Part shown: piece by piece, positions 7,466-14,537 of the stretch
Layout: the number at the start of each line of letters is the position of its first letter
Numbering within the stretch: position 1 is the first letter of the stretch
Origin: Deltaproteobacteria bacterium
Lineage (GTDB): Bacteria; Desulfobacterota; Desulfobacteria; Desulfobacterales; JAFDCJ01
Direction: 5' to 3'
NCBI GenBank assembly: GCA_024277475.1
Contig: JAJRVC010000491.1
Location: forward strand, 1 to 19,861
DNA: 19,861 bases
Program-made: the position numbers and the translations under genes
Notes under the pieces: model-generated
Seen by the model: only the letters and a program-made list of their open reading frames with translations
What the model was told of the DNA's origin: nothing
The model's database searches: none

Positions 7466-7621
7466 ACGATTGAACGAAAAAGGATCGACCACGGAAAGAC
7501 AAGAGGAAAAAAGAAGCCGGCCGGCATGATCACCGGCAGTGTTAAATGAGACCTGCACGATACGGGAAAGAATCTCTTTCCCGTTTAGCAGGAGCTTAAA
7601 AAATTCAGAGTACCCGATATC
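7466..7621 (+). pseudogene. Decayed fragment of a corrinoid (B12)-binding methyltransferase protein
   Basis: Read in the frame of ATG 7418, which overlaps the GntR stop (TAATG), the translation includes ITGSVK-stop-DLHDTGKNLF, then another stop, then QELKKFRVPDI. This aligns with VIGTVKGDLHDIGKNL...GFSVKDLGV of the upstream fusion protein, including the Asp-x-His-x-x-Gly cobalamin-ligand motif. The TGA (7547-7549) falls where the intact copy has a glycine GGA/GGG-type codon, and a TAG (7583-7591 region) follows. Over 42 bases around the motif I count 29 identities with 5250-5291. The rest of the domain (SxL and GG motifs) and the full helical cap are missing, so it is a relic. Confidence 0.72.
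7562..7584. other. Perfect 10-bp hairpin inside the corrinoid relic
   Basis: ACGGGAAAGA (7562-7571) is exactly complementary to TCTTTCCCGT (7575-7584) across a 3-base loop (atc). No T-run follows, so it is not a standard intrinsic terminator. It may nevertheless protect the 3' end of the GntR transcript or have arisen during decay of the gene. It begins 12 bases after the in-frame TGA. Confidence 0.6.
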
Positions 7622-7696
7622 CATTCTTTGCCCGGGTACCCTAATTTCCCCGGTTGTATCCAGGATAGCTTAGGGATAGAAACCAATCGTTAAACT

Positions 7697-7816
7697 TCAA
7701 TCATCCGGAAACGTATTTTCAAATCCTTTGATGCACCCGTAGATTATGAAACCGACGGTCCCGGCTACCAGGGCAAAACAAAATAGTGTTATAACATTGG
7801 GCCACAAGACAAACAT
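7697..7816 (-). CDS. 39-residue single-span small membrane protein
   Basis: A short frame reads MFVLWPNVITLFCFALVAGT, continues with VGFIIYGCIKGFEN and ends TFPDD. It therefore has a hydrophobic stretch of about 20 residues (roughly 8-27) followed by a short charged tail. The start is supported by a strong Shine-Dalgarno: the - strand reads AGGAGGAA with GGAGGA at 7828-7823, six bases from ATG 7816. No family was recognised. It lies between two genes on opposite strands and points the same way as the TRAP operon, about 175 bases beyond the end of the 7992-8453 gene. It could be a small transporter or enzyme subunit. The ribosome binding site is the main reason to call it real. Confidence 0.5.
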   Translation of the reverse strand: MFVLWPNVITLFCFALVAGTVGFIIYGCIKGFENTFPDD

Positions 7817-7828
7817 ATCATTTCCTCC

Positions 7829-7991
7829 TGCAAATTTAGAGTCTATAATTCGCTTTTAAGATTCTCGTTAAATTACCTTATCTCGTTTCATCCGTCAACA
7901 GAAAAAGATGTTAAGGGCGTCTAACGCTGTCGATAACCGGATTCGCATCAGATCGCCGGTTGTTCGCCACACCTGAAATCTTTATATGAGT
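7829..7991 (-). other. Intergenic stretch with weak promoter-like and hairpin elements
   Basis: On the - strand a TTGACG (7898-7893) is followed after 17 bases by TAATTT (7875-7870), a weak promoter candidate for the 39-residue gene. A 6-bp stem AACCGG/CCGGTT (7935-7940 and 7956-7961) lies just beyond the stop of the 7992 gene but lacks a T-run. Nothing else was recognised here or in 7622-7696. Confidence 0.25.
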
Positions 7992-8453
7992 TCATAGCCC
8001 TTTAAATATCATTTCGCGGTTGGCCGTCTTCAATTTTTGCAGGTTTTTCTGGAGTATGGGATCCGTGATACAACAAAACAGATAAGCTTTTTCACGCTCC
8101 AAACGGAACCTGATGAATCCATAGGGCATGACTGCGAATCTGGGGCCTTCAACCATCGAGACATCCTCGGCCTCAACCCGAATCACTCGCCTGAAACTGG
8201 CCAGTTCGATCTTTGAACCATCACCTATCATAAGCTTGTATGAAATTCCGAGCGAAAAATACCAGGTGTAGCCCAGCACAAAAGCAATCATGAACAGCTG
8301 AAATAGAGGCCACCCGGCATGGATCGCCTTCGATCCGATTATCAGAATACAGACGGCGGTCCATACCACCAGGAGCACATAAAAAAGCCCCACAAAGAAA
8401 ACAGGGGCGCGATAAGGTTTATATTTTTTGGGGCTTCGTGTTTTTTTCTTCAT
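7992..8453 (-). CDS. Small membrane protein of unknown function (two membrane segments)
   Basis: A 153-residue protein: a very basic N-terminus (KKKTRSPKKYKPYR), two hydrophobic segments at about residues 17-40 and 50-75 (GLFYVLLVVWTAVC; FQLFMIAFVLGYTWYF), then a soluble C-terminal part of about 80 residues (LMIGDGSKIEL... to the end). This layout resembles small bacterial PH-like or YcxB-like membrane proteins, but I cannot assign a family. A TTG at 8528 would extend it through a perfect 11-bp inverted repeat, so ATG 8453 is preferred; neither start has a strong ribosome binding site. It follows dctM by 81 bases on the same strand and may be the last gene of the TRAP operon. The function is unknown. 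Confidence 0.6.
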   Translation of the reverse strand: MKKKTRSPKKYKPYRAPVFFVGLFYVLLVVWTAVCILIIGSKAIHAGWPLFQLFMIAFVLGYTWYFSLGISYKLMIGDGSKIELASFRRVIRVEAEDVSMVEGPRFAVMPYGFIRFRLEREKAYLFCCITDPILQKNLQKLKTANREMIFKGL

Positions 8454-8473
8454 GATTCCATGACTTCTGGATT

Positions 8474-8510
8474 TATGCAGGCGCTTTTCCGAAAATAAGG
8501 CGCCTGCATA
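8474..8510. repeat. Perfect 11-bp inverted repeat between dctM and the small membrane protein gene
   Basis: TATGCAGGCGC (8474-8484) and GCGCCTGCATA (8500-8510) are exact reverse complements separated by 15 bases. Positioned 25 bases past the dctM stop on the - strand, it would form a stable RNA stem. No U-run follows on either side, so a processing or mRNA-protection stem is more likely than a terminator. Confidence 0.7.
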
Positions 8511-8534
8511 TTCAATCGCAGAAACCAACAGGCT

Positions 8535-9845
8535 TTAGTATAAAATACTTGGCAACCAGAGTATGATTTGCGGGAAGAACATAACAAGGGCCACCCCCAC
8601 CACTTGAAGGCCCATGAAGGGGGCCGAAGACTTCCATATATCCGTGGTTGAAATCTCTGGAGGGGCCACACCTTTCAGATAAAAAAGCGCATATCCGAAG
8701 GGCGGCGAAAGGAAGGAAATCTGTAGGTTGGTGGCGAAAAGGACACCGAACCACACCGGGTCAAAGCCCAGTTGACGCACAATGGGGCCAAAAATGGGAA
8801 CACACAGCATGATGATGCCGACCCAGTCGATGAAACAGCCCAGGAAGACCAAAATGCCCTGCATAACCAATATGATTCCCCAATTACTCAGTCCGGAGTC
8901 TAAAAGCATTTGTGTTACGAATTCTCCTCCACCCACCATCACATAAAGGCCCACAAAAATGTTGGCCCCAAAAATAGTCCACATGACCATGGCAGAGGAT
9001 TTCAAGGTGTTTTCGGCAGCCTGCACTATACCTTTCCATTTGAGTTTCCCCTGAAGCGCGGTCAGGATAATCGCTCCGGCCGCACCGACGCCGGCGGCCT
9101 CTGTGGGGGCTGCGATACCGGTGAATATGGTACCCAGAACCAGGAATATAAGGATGGCAGGTGCCACAATCCGGCCCAGAAGCTTTACCCTGGCAGATAA
9201 GGGTAATCTTTCCTCCGGCGGGACCGGCGGTCCCAGCTTGGGGTTAATGTAACAACGCAAAGTGACATATCCGATAAACATTGCCGAAAGCATAATGCCG
9301 GGCATGATGGCTCCGGCATAAAGCCTGCCGATGGAGCTGTTATCCACCAACCCGTAAACAATCAGCATGACGCTGGGCGGAATCAGGATTCCCAGTGTAC
9401 CCCCGGCCAGGATGGAACCGCAGGCAATAAATTTGTCATATCCTCTCCTGAGCATCTGGGGCAACGCTATGACACCCATGGTCACCTCGCTGGCGCCGAT
9501 GACTCCGACCATGGCCGCCAGTAGTGTACAGGCCAGCACCGTCGCTGAGGCCACGCCCCCTTTAATCGCCCCCATCCATTGATACACCAGTTCGTAAAGC
9601 TCTTCGATAATGCCGGATCTTTCAAGAATGCAGGCCATGAAGATAAACAGGGGGATAGCCGCCAGAAGATAATTCATCATCAACCCGAAAATCCGGGTTG
9701 AGACCAGGTTTACGGCCGACGGACCTTGAAGCAGGGCCGTAAATATGACGCCCACCGATCCGGCGGCAAATGCCACAGGCAGTCCCAGACCCAGTAAAAA
9801 GAACAAAGAGCCAAACATCAATATGGTAATCCATTCAATACTCAT
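8535..9845 (-). CDS. dctM: TRAP transporter large permease subunit, DctM family
   Basis: A 436-residue polytopic membrane protein (about 12 hydrophobic segments), the usual DctM size. Family hallmarks include the N-terminal LFFLLGLGLPVAFAAGSVG, AAIPLFIFMACILERSG, TLGILIPPSVMLIVYGLV and GCFIDWVGIIMLCVPIFGPI stretches. It forms the sodium-coupled translocation unit with DctQ and receives the solute from the periplasmic DctP. Its start overlaps the dctQ stop (ATGA), so the pair is translationally coupled. The motif pattern is of the mannitol/chloroaromatic or 2-oxo-acid TRAP branch, but the substrate cannot be read from this subunit. Confidence 0.95.
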   Translation of the reverse strand: MSIEWITILMFGSLFFLLGLGLPVAFAAGSVGVIFTALLQGPSAVNLVSTRIFGLMMNYLLAAIPLFIFMACILERSGIIEELYELVYQWMGAIKGGVASATVLACTLLAAMVGVIGASEVTMGVIALPQMLRRGYDKFIACGSILAGGTLGILIPPSVMLIVYGLVDNSSIGRLYAGAIMPGIMLSAMFIGYVTLRCYINPKLGPPVPPEERLPLSARVKLLGRIVAPAILIFLVLGTIFTGIAAPTEAAGVGAAGAIILTALQGKLKWKGIVQAAENTLKSSAMVMWTIFGANIFVGLYVMVGGGEFVTQMLLDSGLSNWGIILVMQGILVFLGCFIDWVGIIMLCVPIFGPIVRQLGFDPVWFGVLFATNLQISFLSPPFGYALFYLKGVAPPEISTTDIWKSSAPFMGLQVVGVALVMFFPQIILWLPSILY

Positions 9846-10390
9846 GTCATTTCCCTCCCGGTCACAGCAATATGTAAATCACGAATAAACCATACAATGC
9901 CTTGCAGGAGGAGAAAAAGGGCTCCAAACGGCATCATGAATTTGACTGGATAAAAGGGAGGGGCCCAGTCGGTCAAGGACAGCTCTCCCGGGACTGTTAT
10001 TCCGAAAATCGTCCCGCCCCCGAGCATGGTTTGAGAACTCCAGTAAAAGGTCCAACAAGTCCACAGCAGCACCCCGGCAAACAGGAAAAAAAAGATGCTG
10101 GTGAAAACATCCAGAAAGGCTCGTGTCCTTTTTTTCCGTGTGGAATAAAAAACATCCACCCGTACATGGGCACGGTGATAGTGACAATAACCCGCCACAA
10201 ACATATACTGGACCGCAAAAAGCAGGGTCATGAGTTCATGCCCCCAATTGGTCGGCAAACCGAACACATAACGCATCACCACTTCAAAAGTAATAACAGC
10301 TACGGCCACCAGGGTCACCCCGACCATCATCTTACCGATGAAGATGTTGGTTTTCTCAATGGCAACCATGATTTTTTTCAATAGTTCCAT
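9842..10390 (-). CDS. dctQ: TRAP transporter small permease subunit, DctQ family
   Basis: A 182-residue membrane protein with four hydrophobic segments (about residues 17-40, 50-70, 90-115 and 145-165). It also has the DctQ-typical VVMRYVFGLPTNWGHELMTLLF and HYHRAHVRVDVFY stretches. It joins DctM to make the membrane complex. GAGGAG upstream at seven-base spacing supports ATG 10390. It lies 144 bases after dctP, beyond a hairpin terminator/attenuator, which explains an expected excess of binding protein over permease. The stop overlaps the dctM start. Confidence 0.93.
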   Translation of the reverse strand: MELLKKIMVAIEKTNIFIGKMMVGVTLVAVAVITFEVVMRYVFGLPTNWGHELMTLLFAVQYMFVAGYCHYHRAHVRVDVFYSTRKKRTRAFLDVFTSIFFFLFAGVLLWTCWTFYWSSQTMLGGGTIFGITVPGELSLTDWAPPFYPVKFMMPFGALFLLLQGIVWFIRDLHIAVTGREMT

Positions 10391-10485
10391 GAAAACTCCT
10401 CACACTGCCCGAAATTTTCTTATCGCGCACATAACAATCCGTTCCATTTCCGTCTCTGCATTCAGAATTGGAATTTTTCCCCCAT

Positions 10486-10522
10486 AAAAAGATTGGGAAG
10501 GGATTGTGGCATCCCCTCCCAA
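10486..10522 (-). terminator. Intrinsic terminator/attenuator between dctP and dctQ
   Basis: On the - strand TTGGGAGGGGAT pairs with ATCCCTTCCCAA (12 bp with one G-U pair; + strand arms 10493-10504 and 10511-10522). It is followed by TCTTTTT (to 10486). It starts 12 bases after the dctP stop. As dctQM depend on the same upstream promoter, partial read-through is expected. Confidence 0.8.
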
Positions 10523-10534
10523 AATAAATCCGGA

Positions 10535-11686
10535 TTAGAATACCAGTTTCTTACCGTTGTAATCAACCATATCCGCATCCGTGAGGTAACCGATCTTGAC
10601 GGATTTCATATATTCAAGCTGGGATTTGAAAGCCTTCATCGCCAGGGGAGATTTCTTAGCCCACTTGACCCACATCTGCGGGGCATACCGCCGGAACTTG
10701 GCAATATCTTCCTCCGACAGCCGGATGACTTCAACGCCCTGTTCATTCTGCAACTTGTCAAAAGCTACGATGTCGGCAGCCTGGATGGCCGTGTATTGAT
10801 CCCTGGAATGCTCTACAATGGCAGCTTCCAGAAGTTCTTTCAAATGCGGCGGGATCTTTTTCCAGGATTTCATATTGATGGCAATTCCCATCAAGTCGAC
10901 GGGTTGATGCAGACACGGCGTGGAGGGCGGACCCATAATGATATACTTGGCGATTTCACCGAATCCCAGGTTGTAGTTGATGGCAGCCCCCACGTAATCA
11001 GCGCCGTCGATGACGCCCTTTTCCAGAGCCGGATAAACTTCACCGCCCGGCAAAAGTACCGTAGCCACACCGGCAGATCGGTAAATATCGGCGATGATAC
11101 CGCCGGGATAGCGGATTTTTTTGCCTTTGAAATCCTCGAAAGAACGGATCGGCACCTTGGAATGGATCAGGTTGTCATCGTGCTGGATGGGACCCAGCCA
11201 GTACATGTGATGTCTGCCATAGGCCTCGCGCGCGATATCTACGCCACCCAGTGCTGTGTACCAGGTAGTCCATTGATCAGGACGGTCCATCCCGAAGGGA
11301 TAGGATGACAGGAAGGTTGCCACCGGGATTTTACCCGGCCAGTAAACTTCAAAGCAGTGCATGGCATCAAAAACACCGGCCTTGACGGCATCAAACATTT
11401 CAAAAGTACCCACGATGGCGCCGGCCGGAAACCCCTGGATGGTGAGTTTGCCCTCGGTCATTGCGCCGACTTTCTCACAAAACTCCTTGAATTTCACAAA
11501 ACCAAGGGTACCGGCGTCCCAGGCCGTCTGCATCTTGAGCTTAATAGTCGGGGCGGCTGAAAGACGCATCACTCCGGGAAAACCGATCGAACCGGCTGCA
11601 GCTCCGGCCACGGCCGCTGTTCTAAGAAAATTCCGGCGCGATACCTTCTGGTTTGTGATCTCCTTTTGTTTCTTTTTCTCTGTCAT
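10535..11686 (-). CDS. dctP: TRAP transporter substrate-binding protein, DctP/TakP-like, Tat-exported
   Basis: A 383-residue periplasmic binding protein. The N-terminus has a twin-arginine signal (SRRNFL at 16-21, an alanine-rich core, processing near residue 45). The mature part has the DctP pattern: KLTIQGFPAGAIVGTFEMFD, then FKGKKIRYPGG with the conserved carboxylate-binding arginine, then GGEVYPALEKGVIDGADYVG. The GGEVYPALEKGVIDG segment resembles TakP-type proteins that bind 2-oxo or hydroxy acids. A TTG at 11704 is in frame but lies in the Shine-Dalgarno region; CAAGGAGGTA ending five to six bases from ATG 11686 fixes the start. It is divergent from the IclR regulator. The exact ligand is unknown, probably an organic acid. 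Confidence 0.93.
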   Translation of the reverse strand: MTEKKKQKEITNQKVSRRNFLRTAAVAGAAAGSIGFPGVMRLSAAPTIKLKMQTAWDAGTLGFVKFKEFCEKVGAMTEGKLTIQGFPAGAIVGTFEMFDAVKAGVFDAMHCFEVYWPGKIPVATFLSSYPFGMDRPDQWTTWYTALGGVDIAREAYGRHHMYWLGPIQHDDNLIHSKVPIRSFEDFKGKKIRYPGGIIADIYRSAGVATVLLPGGEVYPALEKGVIDGADYVGAAINYNLGFGEIAKYIIMGPPSTPCLHQPVDLMGIAINMKSWKKIPPHLKELLEAAIVEHSRDQYTAIQAADIVAFDKLQNEQGVEVIRLSEEDIAKFRRYAPQMWVKWAKKSPLAMKAFKSQLEYMKSVKIGYLTDADMVDYNGKKLVF

Positions 11687-11837
11687 TGGATACCTCCTTG
11701 GCAATTAAAGTTTATTAAAGGATTTCGGACCTTCCTACGCCTCGCAACCGTGGTCCTTTCAGATAGCAAATGCTTTAGATTGCGGGTGACCAGTGTCTTG
11801 ATTTCAGAAAAAAAAGAGTTTTTATCCAGTGTCCCAC

Positions 11838-11860
11838 AATATGGAACATAGTTCTATATT
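11838..11860. promoter_or_regulatory. Palindromic operator candidate in the dctP-iclR divergent region
   Basis: AATATGGAAC (11838-11847), a 3-base centre and GTTCTATATT (11851-11860) form an inverted repeat matching at nine of ten positions, with GGAAC/GTTC cores like IclR-family operators. It lies about 150 bases upstream of dctP and 180 bases upstream of the regulator. The rest of 11687-12039 holds no gene. Confidence 0.6.
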
Positions 11861-11980
11861 CCCGTACGGCACGTGTATCAGATGAAACAATTTGATGTCA
11901 AGTAATTTTTTTTCCGTGAGCCTGCTTACCGGTATGGAAAAATATGTGGTCGGGAAGTGGAAAGAGTCTTGACAGCACCA

Positions 11981-12009
11981 TTGGAATTCGTTAGGAAATA
12001 CCGTATAAT
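11981..12009 (+). promoter_or_regulatory. Sigma70-type promoter for the IclR regulator gene
   Basis: TTGGAA (11981-11986), 17 bases and a perfect TATAAT (12004-12009) predict a start near 12016, leaving a leader of about 24 bases before ATG 12040. A TTGACA at 11969-11974 is not at a usable distance (29 bases) from this -10. Confidence 0.65.
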
Positions 12010-12021
12010 AAAATTGAATTT

Positions 12022-12035
12022 CACAATGTAGAACA
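12022..12035 (+). promoter_or_regulatory. Repeated operator half-site at the IclR gene start
   Basis: CACAATGTAGAACA matches CACAATATGGAACA at 11835-11848 (the left half of the large palindrome) at 12 of 14 positions. It lies just downstream of the predicted transcription start, where a bound regulator would block its own transcription. This suggests autorepression; it is an inference from sequence repetition. Confidence 0.45.
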
Positions 12036-12039
12036 AGCA

Positions 12040-12795
12040 ATGAAATCACTTTTAAAAGCTATCGACACCATCAACGCAGTTGCCGAGGCTGGAAACGCGG
12101 GAATCCGGGAGCTTTCCAACATTACCGGCTATCCGCCTTCGACGATCCATCGAATCGCTGCCACCCTGGCAGCAAAGCATTACTTTCAACAGGACCCGAT
12201 CACCAAACAGTATTCGCTCTCATTCCGTTTCCTGGAACTTGGCACCCGGGTGCAACAAAAAATTCATCTGACCTCCATTGCACGGCCTCATATTGAACGA
12301 CTCATGACTGAAACCAGAGAAAGCGTCAACCTTGCCGTGCGCGACGGAGACAGCATGGTCTATCTGGACATCGCCCAGAGCAACCACTCCATACTCCAGC
12401 TATTCACCCGGCTGGGCGCACGGGTCCCGCTTTATGCCACCGGCGTGGGGAAATTATTTTTAAGTAAAATGGACGGTTCTGAGCTTGAAGAGTATCTGGA
12501 GCAATCGAATCTCACCCCGTTCACCCCCTATACTCTGGTAGAAAAAGATAAAATTATCAAAGACCTGGAACGAATTCGGAAGCGGGGCTATTCAGTAGAC
12601 AACGAGGAGATGGAGGAAGGTGTGCGATGCGTGGCGGCCCTTATCCTTGACCACCAGGGGCAACCGGCCGCATCTGTTTCCATTACCGGGGCTGCCATGC
12701 GGGTGACACCGGATCGGATAAAACTCTTTGGAAATTTAGTCAATAACTGTGCCTTAGCCATATCCCGCCGGCTTGGATACAATCCCGCCAATTAG
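12040..12795 (+). CDS. IclR-family transcriptional regulator
   Basis: This 251-residue protein has the standard IclR length. The N-terminal winged helix-turn-helix (about 3-60) contains GIRELSNITGYPPSTIHRIA and then YFQQDPITKQYSLSFRFLEL. The C-terminal effector domain (about 75-248) contains the family landmarks VNLAVRDGDSMVYLDI, GARVPLYATGVGKLFLS, KRGYSVDNEEMEEGVRCVAA and SVSITGAAMRV. It is transcribed divergently from the TRAP operon, with a shared palindrome between them, so it very likely controls uptake of the TRAP substrate and probably itself. IclR effectors are usually small organic acids or aromatics, matching a DctP/TakP-type transporter. The ligand and the direction of control are unknown. 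Confidence 0.92.
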   Translation: MKSLLKAIDTINAVAEAGNAGIRELSNITGYPPSTIHRIAATLAAKHYFQQDPITKQYSLSFRFLELGTRVQQKIHLTSIARPHIERLMTETRESVNLAVRDGDSMVYLDIAQSNHSILQLFTRLGARVPLYATGVGKLFLSKMDGSELEEYLEQSNLTPFTPYTLVEKDKIIKDLERIRKRGYSVDNEEMEEGVRCVAALILDHQGQPAASVSITGAAMRVTPDRIKLFGNLVNNCALAISRRLGYNPAN

Positions 12796-12822
12796 TGCTC
12801 CAAATTCTCTCTTGTTTAACAG

Positions 12823-12851
12823 TTGACTTTTATTTTTTTATACCTTAATTT
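12823..12851 (+). promoter_or_regulatory. Weak promoter candidate before the glycosyltransferase gene
   Basis: TTGACT (12823-12828), a T-rich 17-base spacer and TAATTT (12846-12851). The -35 matches five of six positions but the -10 only three. It lies 87 bases before ATG 12938. No clear terminator for the IclR gene was seen. Confidence 0.3.
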
Positions 12852-12937
12852 TCATAGATTGTTCTATCGATGACAATGACCCTTTCAAGGGAGAAACCGG
12901 CAACGGCCTTTATCCGCCCTATCACACCGCTGAAGAG

Positions 12938-14536
12938 ATGTTCCCAGAGAAAATCCGAAAAAATGAAGCTTTCCTGATTCTCATTCTGATCGCACTTTGC
13001 CTGACGCTTTTCTTCTTCCGTTTAGGTGCTCGACCCCTGTGGGACATCGATGAAGGTAAGCACGCTGCCACTTCAAAGGAGATGATCTTAAGCGCAGACT
13101 GGATTACCCCGAAGTTTAATGGGGAACCCTTTTATGATAAACCTGTTTTCTATAACTGGCTGGTGGCCCTTGCCTTTCTGGCTTTCGGATTTACCGAATT
13201 TGCCGCCCGCCTGCCGGCGGCAGTTCTGGGGTCGGGCTGTGTGATAGTGACCTATTTTCTTGGCCGAAAAATGTTTAGCACAACCGTCGGGTTCCTGGGC
13301 GCTGTAATTCTGGCAACAGCCGTAGAATTTATCGTGCTTTCCAGAAGCGTGGTTCATGATATCAGCCTGGTGTTTTTCGTGACCCTGGCCCTGTACCTGT
13401 TTTATGTCGGATATAAAGATGACCGGCACAGAAAAAGGAACCTTCTCCTTTTTTATGGCGCCCTGGGCTTTGCGGTCTTGTCCAAGGGACCGATTGGCCT
13501 GGCGTTGCCGGCCATGATCATCGGCTTGTATCTCATTTTTGAAAAAAATCTGAAATTTATCATGAAGATGCAGATCGGTTGGGGGATATTGATATTCCTG
13601 GCGGTTGCGTCTCCCTGGTATATCTTTGTCAGTTTTAAAAATCCTGATTACGCCCGTTATTTTTTTATTGAACAAAACCTCGGCAGCTTTATATCATCAG
13701 ACTCCCGGCACCCAAATCCCTTTTATTATTACATTCCCGTGTTATTCGGCGGATTTTTCCCCTGGAGCTGTTTTTTGCCTCTGGCGCTCATTTATGCAGT
13801 CCGCAGGAAATTTGAAAGTATTCATGAATCAACGCTGTTTCTTGTAATTTGGTTCAGTATTATATTTATTTTTTTTTCCATCGCCGGTTCAAAGCTTCCA
13901 ACCTATATCCTGCCTTTGTTTCCCGCCGCTTCGATGCTGGTAGCCTGTTGCTGGCAGGAATTGCTGAATTCCCCGACTGCAAAAATCCGCAACGGTTTTT
14001 TGTATTCATTTCTTCCTGTGGTGGGGATCTTTTTAGCGGCTATTATTTATTTGTGGGTTCACCCCCTGGTGGATATGGAATACAAAATCGGCATAAAATT
14101 GGGTCAAATATCCTTGCTGTCCATTTGGCTGGGAATCTGTATTGTTATGGCATTTTTATTTTTACTGGGGAGGAAAAACCATGCCTTTTTCATCTCGATT
14201 GCCGCAATGACAATGTCTGCCATACTCCTTTTTCTCTTCATGATTGTGCCGTCCGTTAACTCCTATCGCAGCACAAAGCAGCTATCCCAAAAATATGATC
14301 AGCTGATACCTGCAAATGAAAAGCTGGTATTTTATCGTCGGATAAAGGAAACCGCTCTTTTTTATACCAATCGCCAGGCACAGGTACTGGAGACCGCTGA
14401 ACAACTGAAAAATTACCTGGACAGCGACCAGAGGGTTTATGCCATCATCACCAGAAGGAGGTTTGCCGGACTATCGTTCAGGCCTTATGTTGTTGAGCGT
14501 CAAGGAAATAAGTTATTAATTTCAAATAAAAAATGA
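12938..14536 (+). CDS. ArnT-like / PMT-family lipid-linked sugar glycosyltransferase
   Basis: A 532-residue polytopic inner-membrane enzyme (about 12 hydrophobic segments plus a C-terminal soluble tail from about residue 440). The first periplasmic loop has the family's acidic motif, LWDIDEGKHAATSKEM (about 34-49, D38/E39), followed by FYDKP (65-69). These correspond to LWDPDE and the Y/F-x-K-P element of ArnT and other GT-C (GT39/GT83) transferases, which move a sugar from a polyprenyl phosphate carrier to lipid A, protein or glycan on the periplasmic side. SKGPIGLALP is also typical. No strong ribosome binding site precedes ATG 12938. The next gene starts one base after its stop. It may act with the flippase-like protein and the DegT aminotransferase; the acceptor and sugar are unknown. 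Confidence 0.85.
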   Translation: MFPEKIRKNEAFLILILIALCLTLFFFRLGARPLWDIDEGKHAATSKEMILSADWITPKFNGEPFYDKPVFYNWLVALAFLAFGFTEFAARLPAAVLGSGCVIVTYFLGRKMFSTTVGFLGAVILATAVEFIVLSRSVVHDISLVFFVTLALYLFYVGYKDDRHRKRNLLLFYGALGFAVLSKGPIGLALPAMIIGLYLIFEKNLKFIMKMQIGWGILIFLAVASPWYIFVSFKNPDYARYFFIEQNLGSFISSDSRHPNPFYYYIPVLFGGFFPWSCFLPLALIYAVRRKFESIHESTLFLVIWFSIIFIFFSIAGSKLPTYILPLFPAASMLVACCWQELLNSPTAKIRNGFLYSFLPVVGIFLAAIIYLWVHPLVDMEYKIGIKLGQISLLSIWLGICIVMAFLFLLGRKNHAFFISIAAMTMSAILLFLFMIVPSVNSYRSTKQLSQKYDQLIPANEKLVFYRRIKETALFYTNRQAQVLETAEQLKNYLDSDQRVYAIITRRRFAGLSFRPYVVERQGNKLLISNKK

Positions 14537-14537
14537 A

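Noticed and set aside
7547..7591. The TGA in the corrinoid relic, followed 12 bases later by a perfect hairpin, could suggest selenocysteine recoding, and the later TAG could suggest pyrrolysine.
   Set aside because: The TGA replaces a structural glycine, not a cysteine. The 3-base loop lacks bacterial SECIS features, a second stop follows shortly, and the rest of the domain is absent. Decay explains all of it.
9902..10384. A 160-residue + strand frame opposite dctQ.
   Set aside because: It is a low-complexity His/Gln/Lys-rich translation, antisense to a clear DctQ gene; a composition artefact.
10493..11308. A 271-residue + strand frame covering most of the dctP region.
   Set aside because: It is antisense to dctP, which has a Tat signal, an ideal ribosome binding site and full family motifs. 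The antisense frame shows no domain.
11744..11756. A GG...GC pair upstream of dctP resembling a sigma54 -24/-12 promoter, which many dct operons use.
   Set aside because: The spacing between GG and GC is 9 rather than 10 bases and the flanking consensus is poor. The divergent regulator is IclR-type, not a sigma54 activator.
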